From contig CAIVDV010000003.1 of NCBI GenBank assembly GCA_903904755.1, positions 1 to 64,000 on the forward strand: a stretch of DNA of 64,000 bases. Reading direction: 5' to 3'. Positions 9,774 to 18,071 of this stretch are shown piece by piece. Within the stretch, counting starts at the first letter, position 1; each line of letters opens with the position of its first letter. The notes beneath the pieces were generated by a model, which was given only the letters and a program-made list of their open reading frames with translations, searched no databases and was not told the origin of the DNA. The position numbers and the translations under genes are program-made. Source of the DNA: an uncultured Acidobacteriaceae bacterium. GTDB taxonomy: Bacteria; Acidobacteriota; Terriglobia; Terriglobales; Acidobacteriaceae.

Positions 9774-9906
9774 GTGTTTGCAGCGGGGTGAAAAGGGGCG
9801 GAGGAATGGTCCCGCATGGCGGGTGTGGGTGCGGCTAAGAGGAATATGCTGGGGAAGGTGCCGGGACTCAGGAGTGAACGAGCCTGGACGCGAAGGTGGT
9901 TGGGCT

Positions 9907-11370
9907 ATGGATGAAGTTGGGCTGGAGCCGGGGTTGACGCTGGATCCTGTGGGTGCCGAGGGCTGGGCGGAGTTTCGTGCGCTGGCGCATCGGGTGCTGG
10001 ACGAGGCGCTGGATTTTACGGAGAAGGTGCGTGAGCGGCCGGTGTGGCAGCCGGTGCCGGCGGAGAGCGCGCTGCGGGTGGCGGGTGAGCTGCCGCAGGA
10101 AGGGACGCCGCTGGAGGCGCTGTGCACCGAGGTAACGGAGACGATACTGCCGTATGCGACGGGGAATGTGCATCCGCGATTTTTGGGCTGGGTGCATGGG
10201 AGCGGGCAGCCGGGGAATTTGCTGGCAGAGATGCTGGCGAGTGCGATGAATGCCAACTGCGGCGGGCGCGACCACGGGGCAATTTACGTGGAGCGGCAGG
10301 TGCTGGAGTGGTGCCGGCAGTTATTTGGATTTCCTGAAGGGACGAGTGGGCTGCTGGTGAGCGGCACGAGCATGGGGAACCTGATTGGGCTGGCGGTGGC
10401 GCGCAATGAAGCTGTGGCGGGGATGCGCGCGGCGGGTGTGGGAGCGATGCGCGGGCGGCTGACGGTGTATGCGTCAAGCGAGGTGCATGATTCGGTGGCG
10501 AAGGCGCTGGAGCTGCTGGGGCTGGGTGCAGAGGCGCTGCGGCGTGTGGCGGTGACGGATGCTTTTGGGATGGATGTTACAGCGCTGAGGGAGCGGATTC
10601 GGGAGGATCGGGCGGCGGGGCTGCAGCCGATGTGCGTGGTGGGTTGCGCAGGGACAGTGAATACGGGGGCGTTTGATGGGCTGGAGGAACTGGCGGCGGT
10701 GTGCCGCGAGGAAGGTTTGTGGTTCCACGTGGATGGGGCGTTTGGCGGGCTGTGCCGGATGAGCGAGGCGAAGCGCGGACTGGTGCGGGGGATTGAGTTG
10801 GCGGATTCATTGGCGTTTGATTTCCACAAGTGGATGCATGTGCAGTATGACGCGGGGTGCGTGCTGGTGCGGCGGGCAGGGGCGCAGTATGCGGCGTTTT
10901 CGATGCGGCCGCCTTACCTGGCACACGCGTCGGGGGGGCTGGGCGGGGGGATGGAGTGGCCGTGCGACCTGGGGCCGGAGCTGAGCCGGAGTTTCAGGGC
11001 GCTGAAGGTGTGGTTTGCGTTCCGGGAGAATGGGGTGCGGAAGTTTGGTGCGCTGATTGAGCAGAATTGTGCGCTGGCGGAGTACCTGGGGGAGCGGGTT
11101 GTGCGGGAGACGCGGCTGGAGCTGATGACGCCGGTGACGCTGCAGATTGTGTGTTTCCGGGTGAAGTGGGAGGGGGCGAGCGAGGCGGAGCTGGATGCGC
11201 GGAATGAGAGGCTGCTGATTTGGCTGCAGGAGAGCGGGGTGGCTGCGCCGAGTTCGACGCGGATTGGGGGGCGGTTTGCGATTCGGGTGAATGTGACGAA
11301 CCACCGGACGCGGCGGGAGGATTTGGATGTGGTGGTGGGGAAGGTGTTGGAGTTGGCGGGCAGCTTCTAG
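9907..11370 (+). CDS. Group II PLP-dependent amino-acid decarboxylase
   Basis: A 487-residue fold-type I pyridoxal-phosphate enzyme of the aromatic-L-amino-acid / glutamate / histidine decarboxylase group. Seen: HPRFLGWVHGSG near the N-terminus (substrate-side loop), SGTSMGNLIGLAVARN (PLP phosphate region), WFHVDGAFGG (Asp-x-Ala contacting the PLP ring), and FDFHKWMHVQYDAG with the Schiff-base lysine after His. Family members release amines such as tryptamine, dopamine or phenethylamine; the substrate here cannot be read. It stands alone between two terminator or repeat regions. ATG 9907 is chosen because the longer open frame upstream has no ATG and no family-like residues. Confidence 0.88.
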   Translation: MDEVGLEPGLTLDPVGAEGWAEFRALAHRVLDEALDFTEKVRERPVWQPVPAESALRVAGELPQEGTPLEALCTEVTETILPYATGNVHPRFLGWVHGSGQPGNLLAEMLASAMNANCGGRDHGAIYVERQVLEWCRQLFGFPEGTSGLLVSGTSMGNLIGLAVARNEAVAGMRAAGVGAMRGRLTVYASSEVHDSVAKALELLGLGAEALRRVAVTDAFGMDVTALRERIREDRAAGLQPMCVVGCAGTVNTGAFDGLEELAAVCREEGLWFHVDGAFGGLCRMSEAKRGLVRGIELADSLAFDFHKWMHVQYDAGCVLVRRAGAQYAAFSMRPPYLAHASGGLGGGMEWPCDLGPELSRSFRALKVWFAFRENGVRKFGALIEQNCALAEYLGERVVRETRLELMTPVTLQIVCFRVKWEGASEAELDARNERLLIWLQESGVAAPSSTRIGGRFAIRVNVTNHRTRREDLDVVVGKVLELAGSF

Positions 11371-11485
11371 CTTTTGGCTGGATTGAGTTGCGCTCGCTGA
11401 GGGTGGCAGGGTGCAGAGACCACGCGGTTCGAGCTGCGCTCGACTGCGCCGCCGGTCCCCAATTGCGAGGGACCGGGGGCACCCG
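11367..11485. repeat. Dispersed palindrome pair, copy 2
   Basis: Starting at the stop codon of the decarboxylase, a 30-nt segment (11367-11396) closely matches 17934-17963, which starts just past the end of another gene. It ends in a degenerate TTGAGTTGCGCTCG. An exact TCGAGCTGCGCTCGA follows at 11429-11443, then GGTCCC-N9-GGGACC (11454-11474) and GGGGGCACCCG (11475-11485). The cluster fills the gap between convergent genes and could serve both as a terminator-like structure. Confidence 0.8.
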
Positions 11486-11495
11486 TCCTGGGGTG

Positions 11496-13709
11496 CTAGG
11501 GTTTGAATTCGGCGGGGGTTGTGATGTTGATGGTGGTGGTGATGGGGAGGTTGTCAGAAGAGCCGCCGGCGAGGATGGTGATGGGTTCGGCTTCGACGCG
11601 CCAGGTGTGGGAGACGGAATCCCAGTAGGCGAGGTCGCGTGGTTTGATGGGGAAGGTGACGTCGATGGCGAGGCCTGCGGGGACGGGGATGCGGGCGAAG
11701 CCTTTGAGCTCGAGCTGGGGGCGGGTGACGGCGGAGCGGTCGTGGCGGACGTAGAGCTGGACGACTTCATCGGAGTCGCGGGTGCCGGTATTGGTGAGGT
11801 GGACGGTGAGGTTGACCTGGCCATCGGGGGTGACCTGGGCGGCGCTGGATTTGAGGGAGTCGTAGTGGAAGGTTGTGTAGGAGAGGCCGTAGCCGAAGGA
11901 GTAGAGGTGGGGCTGGCGGCTATAGAGGTAGGTTGCGCCGTGGGTGATGTCGTAGTCGAGCATGGGCCAGAGCTGGTCGTCGCCGGTGGGCCAGGTTTGG
12001 ACGAGGCGGCCGGCGGGTGAGACGCGGCCGAAGAGGACGTCGGCGAGGCCGTGGCCGAGTTCCTGGGAGTTGTGGGTGAGGTGGACGATGGCGGGGATGT
12101 GTTGCTGGCTCCAGTTGATGGCGTAGGGGAAGCTGGAGACGAGGACTTCGACGGTGTGGGGGTTGGCGGCGTAGACGGTCTTTACGAGGTCTTCCTGTTC
12201 GAGGAAGATGGTGCGGCGGTCAACGTCTTCGCGGCCGTTGGAGGGGGTGGCGCACTCGTCCCAGTGGGTGGCGTTGCAGTAGGGGTGGTTGCCGACGAGG
12301 ACGATGGCGACGTCGGCTGACTTGGCGAGGGCGGCGGCCTGGGCGGGGTTGGAGCCGTTGTCAAAAAGGACCTGGGTGCCGGGGGCGACAGCTTCGCGGA
12401 TGCCGGCGAGCGCGGTAACGTCGTAGGGCGGGGTGCCGGAGTACCAGTCGAGGAGGACTTCGTCGGCCCAGGGGCCGATGACGGCGATGGACTTGAGAGC
12501 GGTGGGGTTGAGGGGCAGGGTGTTGGAGTTGTTTTTGAGCAGGACGATGGATTCCTGGGTGGCGAGGCGGGCGAGGTCATGGCTCGATTGGCGGTCCCAG
12601 GGCGGGGTGGTGCCGTCGCGGCCGATTTGGCCATAGGGGTCGGATGAGGCGGGGGTGTTGTCGACCTGGTCGAGTTCGCCGAGGCGGAGCCAGACGCGCA
12701 TGATGCCGCGGAGGGAGGAATCGATGTCGGGCTCGGTAATCAAGTAGTCTTTGACGGCCTGGGTGAGGTCGGGGATGTAGGAGTCGAGGAAGGAGTTGAT
12801 GCCGGCTTTGACGGCTGCGGCGGAGCCCTGCTCCTTGTTTGGGTAGCGCTTGTGGTCGGTGATGAGGAGGCTGAGCGCACCGCCGTCGGTGCAGATGAGG
12901 CCGTTGTTGCCCCACTCGTTGATCATGACGTCTTTGAGGACGGGGTGGATCATCATGGGGGTGCCGTTCCAGGAGTTGTAGGCGGCCATGACGGCGCGGG
13001 AGCCGCCGAGCTCAAAGCCCATGCGGAAGGGGACGGAGTAGTACTCGCGGAAGAGTCGCTCAGAGAAGTCGGAGGAGGTGTGGGAGCGGCCGTTTTCGTT
13101 TTCGTTGGCGAGGAAGTGCTTCATGAGGCTGGCGGCCTGCCAGTGGAGGGGGTCGGGGCCCTGGAGGCCGTGCTGGAAGGCGACGGAGAGGATGCCGGCG
13201 AGGTAGGGGTCTTCGCCGAGGGATTCTTCGGAGCGTCCCCAGCGGGGGTCTCGGGAGAGGTCAACGTTGGGGGCGCGGACGATGAGGCCGCTGCGGGCGT
13301 AGTTGGAGTTTTGGTATGTGTAGCGGGCTTCGTAGCCTTCGAGTGCGCCGATTTGCTGGAGGAGACGGGTGTCCCAGGTGTTGCCGAGGCCGCGCTCCTG
13401 GGGGAAGGTGGTGGTGGGGAGAACGGGGAGGGGTTTGCCTTCGACGCGGCCCTCCCAGTGACCGGGACCGCCGAGAGCGAGGCCGTGGAGGCCCTCGACC
13501 TGGCCGGAGAGGTTGAGGCCGAGGCGGGGGATGCGGGGGTGGTCGGACATGAGGAGGATTTTTTCGTCGAGGGTGAGACGAGAGAGGAGGTCGGTGATGC
13601 GGGCTTCGTCGGGGAGGGCGGGGTTGCGGAAGGGGAGCTGGGCCGGGGCCTGGGCAAGGGTGGCGCAGGTAGTGAGTGAGAGGAGGATGGCGGGGAGGAT
13701 TTTGCGCAT
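11496..13709 (-). CDS. Glycoside hydrolase family 3 beta-glycosidase (secreted)
   Basis: A 737-residue exported enzyme of the beta-glucosidase / beta-xylosidase type. A signal peptide (MRKILPAILLSLTTCATLAQ) precedes the GH3 N-terminal barrel. VRAPNVDLSRDPRWGRSEES, KHFLANENENGR and the nucleophile region LICTDGGALS (Asp275) are recognisable. The GH3 C-terminal domain and a fibronectin-III-like tail (YSFGYGLSYTTF, then VQLYVRHDRSAVTRP) follow. It probably cleaves plant-derived oligosaccharides in the periplasm; sugar preference is not readable. ATG 13709 starts the signal peptide; the 15 residues upstream are unlikely to be translated. Confidence 0.92.
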   Translation of the reverse strand: MRKILPAILLSLTTCATLAQAPAQLPFRNPALPDEARITDLLSRLTLDEKILLMSDHPRIPRLGLNLSGQVEGLHGLALGGPGHWEGRVEGKPLPVLPTTTFPQERGLGNTWDTRLLQQIGALEGYEARYTYQNSNYARSGLIVRAPNVDLSRDPRWGRSEESLGEDPYLAGILSVAFQHGLQGPDPLHWQAASLMKHFLANENENGRSHTSSDFSERLFREYYSVPFRMGFELGGSRAVMAAYNSWNGTPMMIHPVLKDVMINEWGNNGLICTDGGALSLLITDHKRYPNKEQGSAAAVKAGINSFLDSYIPDLTQAVKDYLITEPDIDSSLRGIMRVWLRLGELDQVDNTPASSDPYGQIGRDGTTPPWDRQSSHDLARLATQESIVLLKNNSNTLPLNPTALKSIAVIGPWADEVLLDWYSGTPPYDVTALAGIREAVAPGTQVLFDNGSNPAQAAALAKSADVAIVLVGNHPYCNATHWDECATPSNGREDVDRRTIFLEQEDLVKTVYAANPHTVEVLVSSFPYAINWSQQHIPAIVHLTHNSQELGHGLADVLFGRVSPAGRLVQTWPTGDDQLWPMLDYDITHGATYLYSRQPHLYSFGYGLSYTTFHYDSLKSSAAQVTPDGQVNLTVHLTNTGTRDSDEVVQLYVRHDRSAVTRPQLELKGFARIPVPAGLAIDVTFPIKPRDLAYWDSVSHTWRVEAEPITILAGGSSDNLPITTTINITTPAEFKP

Positions 13710-13861
13710 GGAGGCCTCGCGGGGCCTGGGTGGCCCGACAGCGAAGGTTATCACAGCGGATGGTGCTGGGGGAGATGGTAAAGCGTTTTTGGGTGGGGTT
13801 TAGCGGGTTACCTGCGGCTGCGCCGCAATAGCAAGTCAGCAAGTTAGCGGATTTGCTGGGG

Positions 13862-14458
13862 CTAGTGGGAGAGGAGGGGTTTGAGGAAGGGGAGGATGTG
13901 CTGGGCGATGAGTTGGGAGCCTTTGGCGGTGGGGTGAATGCCGTCGGGCTGGATGGTGCCGGGGAGGGTGTAGATGCCGTCGTAGATCATGGGCATGAGG
14001 GCGGTGTGGTGCTGGCGGGCGAGGGCGGGGAAGATGGCGGAGAAGTCGCGGACGTAGTCGGGGCCGTAGTTGGGGGGTAGGGTGATGCCGACGAGGAGGA
14101 CGCGGATGTGGGCGGCCTGGAGGGTGGTGATGACTTTGTCGAGGTTGGAGCGAGTGAGGGCGGTGGAGATGCCGCGGAGGCCGTCGTTGCCGCCGAACTC
14201 CACGACGACGATGGAGGGGTGGAGGGCGAGGATTTGGGGGAGGCGGGCGAGTGCATCTTTGGTGGTGTCGCCGGCGGTGCCGCGGTTGATGATTTTGGCG
14301 GAGGGGAGGAAGAGTTGAAGCTGGGAGGGCCAGGACTGGGCGGATTCGAGGTTGTAGCCGGCGGTGATGGAGTCGCCAAAGCAGACGATGGTGGTGGGGG
14401 ATTGAGCGGGGGCGGCGAGGGGGAGGAAGACGAGGAGGAAGAGGAGAGACGGGCGCAT
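13862..14458 (-). CDS. SGNH/GDSL hydrolase, TesA-like
   Basis: A 198-residue secreted lipase/esterase of the TesA (acyl-CoA thioesterase I / lysophospholipase / arylesterase) type. A short signal peptide ends near PAQS. SGNH blocks: block I CFGDSITAGYN (Ser30), block III FGGNDGLRG (Asn91), block V DGIHPTAKG (Asp172, His175). It is divergent from an ABC ATPase/permease pair at 14553, the same partnership as tesA-ybbA-ybbP of E. coli, which supports the call. The gap holds 94 bp for both promoters. Confidence 0.9.
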   Translation of the reverse strand: MRPSLLFLLVFLPLAAPAQSPTTIVCFGDSITAGYNLESAQSWPSQLQLFLPSAKIINRGTAGDTTKDALARLPQILALHPSIVVVEFGGNDGLRGISTALTRSNLDKVITTLQAAHIRVLLVGITLPPNYGPDYVRDFSAIFPALARQHHTALMPMIYDGIYTLPGTIQPDGIHPTAKGSQLIAQHILPFLKPLLSH

Positions 14459-14552
14459 GGGTAGAGGATAGCAAGGTGATGGGATGAAAGGGTGCGGGAA
14501 CGGTTGGGGAGGGATTCGCGTACCATAGCCGCAGGACTGGTGGGAGCGACGG

Positions 14553-15260
14553 ATGATTCAAGTGAAGGGTGTGACGCGGACGATCCAGAATGGGTCGCGG
14601 CGGGTTGAGATTTTGAAGGGGATTGATCTCGAGATTCCGCAGGGGCAGTTTGTGGCGATTGTGGGAGCGAGCGGGAGCGGCAAGAGCACGCTGCTGGGTT
14701 TGCTGGCAGGGCTGGATGTGCCGACGACGGGCGAGATATGGCTGGATGGGACGCCGATTCACAATCTGGCGGAAGAGCAGTTGGCGAAGGTGCGCGGGCA
14801 CAAGCTGGGGTTTGTCTTCCAGAGCTATCAATTGATTGCGACGCTGACGGCGCTGGAGAATGTGCTGTTGCCGTTTGAACTGAACAAGCCGGGCAATGGT
14901 GTGACGGAGGCGCGGGCGCTGCTGGCACAGGTGGGGCTGGCGGACCGGATGGATCACTATCCTGTGCAGTTGAGCGGCGGCGAGCAGCAGCGTGTGGCGC
15001 TGGCGCGGGCGTTTGTGGTGAATCCGCCGATAGTGATGGCGGACGAACCGACGGGAAACCTGGACAGTGTGAATGGCGAGATGGTGCTGAAGCTGCTGCT
15101 GAGCCGGAACCGGGAGGCGGGGACGACGCTGGTGCTGGTGACGCACGACCCGGCGGTGGCGGAACTGGCGAACCGGCGGATTGTGCTGCGGGATGGGCTG
15201 GTGGTGGAAGATGTGCTGCAGGGCTCGGCTGGAAAGTCCGCAGAAGGTCAGGGGGCCTGA
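14553..15260 (+). CDS. ABC transporter ATPase (YbbA/LolD type)
   Basis: A 235-residue nucleotide-binding subunit of the MacB/LolD/YbbA group. Walker A GASGSGKST (about residues 46-54), Q-loop in FVFQSYQLIA, signature LSGGEQQRVALARA, Walker B IVMADEPTGNLD, and the H-loop LVTHDP are all intact. The stop overlaps the next start (TGATG), so ATPase and permease are translationally coupled. Pairing with a divergent TesA-like gene points to a lipid- or envelope-related export complex; the substrate is unknown. Confidence 0.93.
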   Translation: MIQVKGVTRTIQNGSRRVEILKGIDLEIPQGQFVAIVGASGSGKSTLLGLLAGLDVPTTGEIWLDGTPIHNLAEEQLAKVRGHKLGFVFQSYQLIATLTALENVLLPFELNKPGNGVTEARALLAQVGLADRMDHYPVQLSGGEQQRVALARAFVVNPPIVMADEPTGNLDSVNGEMVLKLLLSRNREAGTTLVLVTHDPAVAELANRRIVLRDGLVVEDVLQGSAGKSAEGQGA

Positions 15261-17920
15261 TGGCGGCGCGGGCATTGACGTGGAAGCGGGCGGGGACGAT
15301 TGCCGGGCGGGATTTGCGGTCGGCGCCTGGGAAGTTTGTGTTTGTGGTGCTGAGCGTGGCGGTGGGTGTGGCGGCGCTGGTGGGGGTGCGGGGGTTCAGT
15401 GACAGCTTCCGGACGACCTTGCAAAAGCAGGCGCGGTCGCTGATGGCGGGGGATTTGTCTGCCAGGGTGAATCAGCAGCCGACTGCGAAGGAGCGGGAGC
15501 AGATTGGGGCGCTGAAGGCGCGGGGGATTCGGGCGACGTGGGTGACGGAGACGGTGTCGATGGTGAGTGTGCCGCCGGACCCGGTGCCGATCCTGGTGAG
15601 TTTGAAGGCGGTGGACCCGGCGGAGTATCCGTATTACGGACGGGTGGTGATGAGCCCGGACCAGCCGCTGGAGCAGGCGCTGACGGATTCCAGTGTGGTG
15701 GTGGCCGAGGAGTTCCTGATTCGCATGCATGCGCGGGTGGGGGATACGGTGCGGCTGGGTGGGCATGAGTTCCGGATTGCGGCGATGGTGGTGGAGGAGC
15801 CGGACCGGATTACGGCGGGGGCGGGGATTGGGCCACGGGTGTTTTTGTCGCGGGGTGCGCTGGAGGCGACGGGGTTGCTGGCGGCGGGGTCGCGGGCGTA
15901 TGAGCGGCTGCTGGTGGAGTTGCCTGCGACGAGCCAGAGTGTGACGCAGTTGGCGGGGGTTCGGAAAGAGCTGGAGGGGATGCTGCCGGAGGCGCAGGTG
16001 ATGGATTACCGGGAGGGAAATCCGGCGCTGACGGAGGGACTGGACCGGGCGACGGCGATTTTGTCGCTGATTTGCCTGGTGGCGATGGTGCTGGGGGCGA
16101 TTGGCGTGGCGATGAGCATGCATGCGCACCTGGAACAGCGGATGGATATGCTGGCGATTCTGAAGGCGATTGGCGCGGGATCGGGGGATTTGCTGCGGAT
16201 ATTTCTGTTGCAGACGCTGGGACTGGGGCTTGCGGGAGCGCTGGTGGGCGTGACGGCGGGGTTTGGGGTGATGCTGGCGTTGCCGGCGGTGTTTGGGAAT
16301 CTGCTGCCGGTGCATACGGTGTTCGGGTTTCCGTGGCGCTCGGCGGCGGCAGGGCTGGCGACGGGGTTGCTGACGACGCTGCTGTTCTGCCTGCCGCCGC
16401 TGCTGGATGTGCGGAAGGTGCGGCCGATATTGGTTTTCCGGCGGATGGTGGAGAATGGGGCGGGGCCGGAGTGGAGCTTTGGCGAGGTTTGGCGGGAGCT
16501 GAGACGGGCTGGGGTGGTGGGATTTGTGCCGGCGCTGGCGCGGCTGTTGGGGCGTGTGGTGCTGGCCGGGGTGCGGTTTGTGCAGCGGAATGCGCTGCAG
16601 ATGGTTGCGGCGGTGGTGACGCTGGGGGCACTGGCTGGGATTGCGGCGGCGCTGAGTGATTCGGCGCAGGTGGGAAGGTATTTTGCGCTGGCGCTGGCGA
16701 CGGTGTTGTTGGTGCTGCTGGGGTTGTCGGCGGGATTTCTGCGGGTGCTGAAGTGGGGGCTGAAGCTGGTGCGGCTGCGGTTGCCGCAGGGATTACGGCA
16801 GGGGCTGGCGAATCTGTACCGGCCAGGGAACCAGTCGGCGGCGGTGCTGGCAGCTTTGGGCACGGGGGTGATGCTGATTCTGTCGGTGTACCTGATGCAG
16901 GCGCAGGTGCTGCGGGAGATTCAGGAGACGGCATCGCCGACGCTGCCGAATCTGTTTTTGGTGGATGTGACGACCGACGAGATTTCGGGGTTGAAGGGGT
17001 TTTTCCAGAAGCAGACGGGGGTGCTTCAGCAACTGGATTTGCTGCCGGTGGTGAGCGGGCATTTTGTGTCGCTGAACGGGGTGCCGATTGGGCAGGTGAC
17101 GATTGAGCATTTTCCGAAGCGGATGCTGGAGAGTGTGAGTCTGAGCTGGGCGGACCAGGCTCCGGCAGGTGACAAGATTGCGGCCGGCAAGTGGTGGAGC
17201 GACGCGAATGCCAAGGAGATGGCACTGGACAAGGGGATTGCTGACCGCGTTCATCTGACGGTGGGCTCGAAGGTGGAGCTGGAGGTGAATGGGGAGACGC
17301 TGAGGCTGACGATTGCGGCGCTGTTCCGGACCGATGAGCAGCATATCGCGGGCAGGGCACGGTTTCTGGTGCCTTCAGGATTGCTGAAGGACGCTCCGAC
17401 TGTCTGGTATGGGGCGGTGCGGGTGGATACGCGGCAGGTGTCGAATGTGGAGCGGGCGCTGTTTGCGACGTATCCGACGGTGACTGTGATTAACCTGGCG
17501 GATGTGCTGGACCGGATTGAGGGAGTGGTGCGGCAGATTACGTTTGTGGTGCGGTTTCTGGCAGGGTTTTCGATTTTTGCGGGGCTGATGATCTTGGCGT
17601 CGTCGATTGCATCTACGCGATTCAGAAGGATGCGGGAGGCGGTGGTGCTGAAGACGCTGGGAGCGACGCGTGGGCGGATAATTACGGTGTTTTCAATTGA
17701 ATTCAGCGTGCTGGGCCTGCTGGCGGGGTTGGTGGGCGTGGTGTTTGCGAATCTGCTGACGAAGGCGCTGCTGATACGGCTGGAGGCGCACTGGCATCTG
17801 GAGTGGGCGGCAACGTTGACGGCGCTGGTGGGGACGGCGCTGCTGGCGGTGACGACGGGGTGGATTGCGAGCTACCGGATATTGGGGTTGCGTCCGCTGG
17901 AGGTTTTGCGGGAGGAGTAA
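15260..17920 (+). CDS. FtsX-type ABC permease (YbbP-like)
   Basis: An 886-residue integral membrane protein with an N-terminal transmembrane helix, a large periplasmic domain, and two FtsX-like blocks of several helices (around residues 255-390 and in the last 120 residues), with a further helix group near residues 440-560. The doubled FtsX architecture and length fit YbbP and related permeases of the MacB superfamily. It begins at ATG 15260, sharing one base with the ATPase stop. Probably works with the preceding ATPase in moving hydrophobic compounds through the envelope. Confidence 0.9.
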   Translation: MAARALTWKRAGTIAGRDLRSAPGKFVFVVLSVAVGVAALVGVRGFSDSFRTTLQKQARSLMAGDLSARVNQQPTAKEREQIGALKARGIRATWVTETVSMVSVPPDPVPILVSLKAVDPAEYPYYGRVVMSPDQPLEQALTDSSVVVAEEFLIRMHARVGDTVRLGGHEFRIAAMVVEEPDRITAGAGIGPRVFLSRGALEATGLLAAGSRAYERLLVELPATSQSVTQLAGVRKELEGMLPEAQVMDYREGNPALTEGLDRATAILSLICLVAMVLGAIGVAMSMHAHLEQRMDMLAILKAIGAGSGDLLRIFLLQTLGLGLAGALVGVTAGFGVMLALPAVFGNLLPVHTVFGFPWRSAAAGLATGLLTTLLFCLPPLLDVRKVRPILVFRRMVENGAGPEWSFGEVWRELRRAGVVGFVPALARLLGRVVLAGVRFVQRNALQMVAAVVTLGALAGIAAALSDSAQVGRYFALALATVLLVLLGLSAGFLRVLKWGLKLVRLRLPQGLRQGLANLYRPGNQSAAVLAALGTGVMLILSVYLMQAQVLREIQETASPTLPNLFLVDVTTDEISGLKGFFQKQTGVLQQLDLLPVVSGHFVSLNGVPIGQVTIEHFPKRMLESVSLSWADQAPAGDKIAAGKWWSDANAKEMALDKGIADRVHLTVGSKVELEVNGETLRLTIAALFRTDEQHIAGRARFLVPSGLLKDAPTVWYGAVRVDTRQVSNVERALFATYPTVTVINLADVLDRIEGVVRQITFVVRFLAGFSIFAGLMILASSIASTRFRRMREAVVLKTLGATRGRIITVFSIEFSVLGLLAGLVGVVFANLLTKALLIRLEAHWHLEWAATLTALVGTALLAVTTGWIASYRILGLRPLEVLREE

Positions 17921-17933
17921 CGAAAGGCAGCCG

Positions 17934-18038
17934 CTAGCTTTTAGCCGGATCGAGCTGCGCTCGATATTGATTTTTGAGTGATTCATGATGGGGGAGTAGT
18001 GGTTCCTCGGTCTCAAAGTCGAGACCGGGGGCACCCGG
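17934..18038. repeat. Dispersed palindrome pair, copy 3 (covariant stem)
   Basis: Positions 17934-17963 match 11367-11396 closely and contain an exact TCGAGCTGCGCTCGA (17950-17964). Further on, GGTCTC (18009-18014) pairs with GAGACC (18021-18026) and is followed by GGGGGCACCCGG (18027-18038). Elsewhere the stem is GGTCCC/GGGACC, so both arms have changed together. The element separates two convergent genes. Confidence 0.8.
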
Positions 18039-18071
18039 AGTGTGGTTAAGGACGGGGGGATGATCCCTGGG

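Noticed and set aside
13813-13827. TGCGGC-TGC-GCCGCA hairpin between the GH3 and TesA-like genes
   Set aside because: Short, with a 3-nt loop, no T-run, and easily formed by chance in GC-rich DNA.
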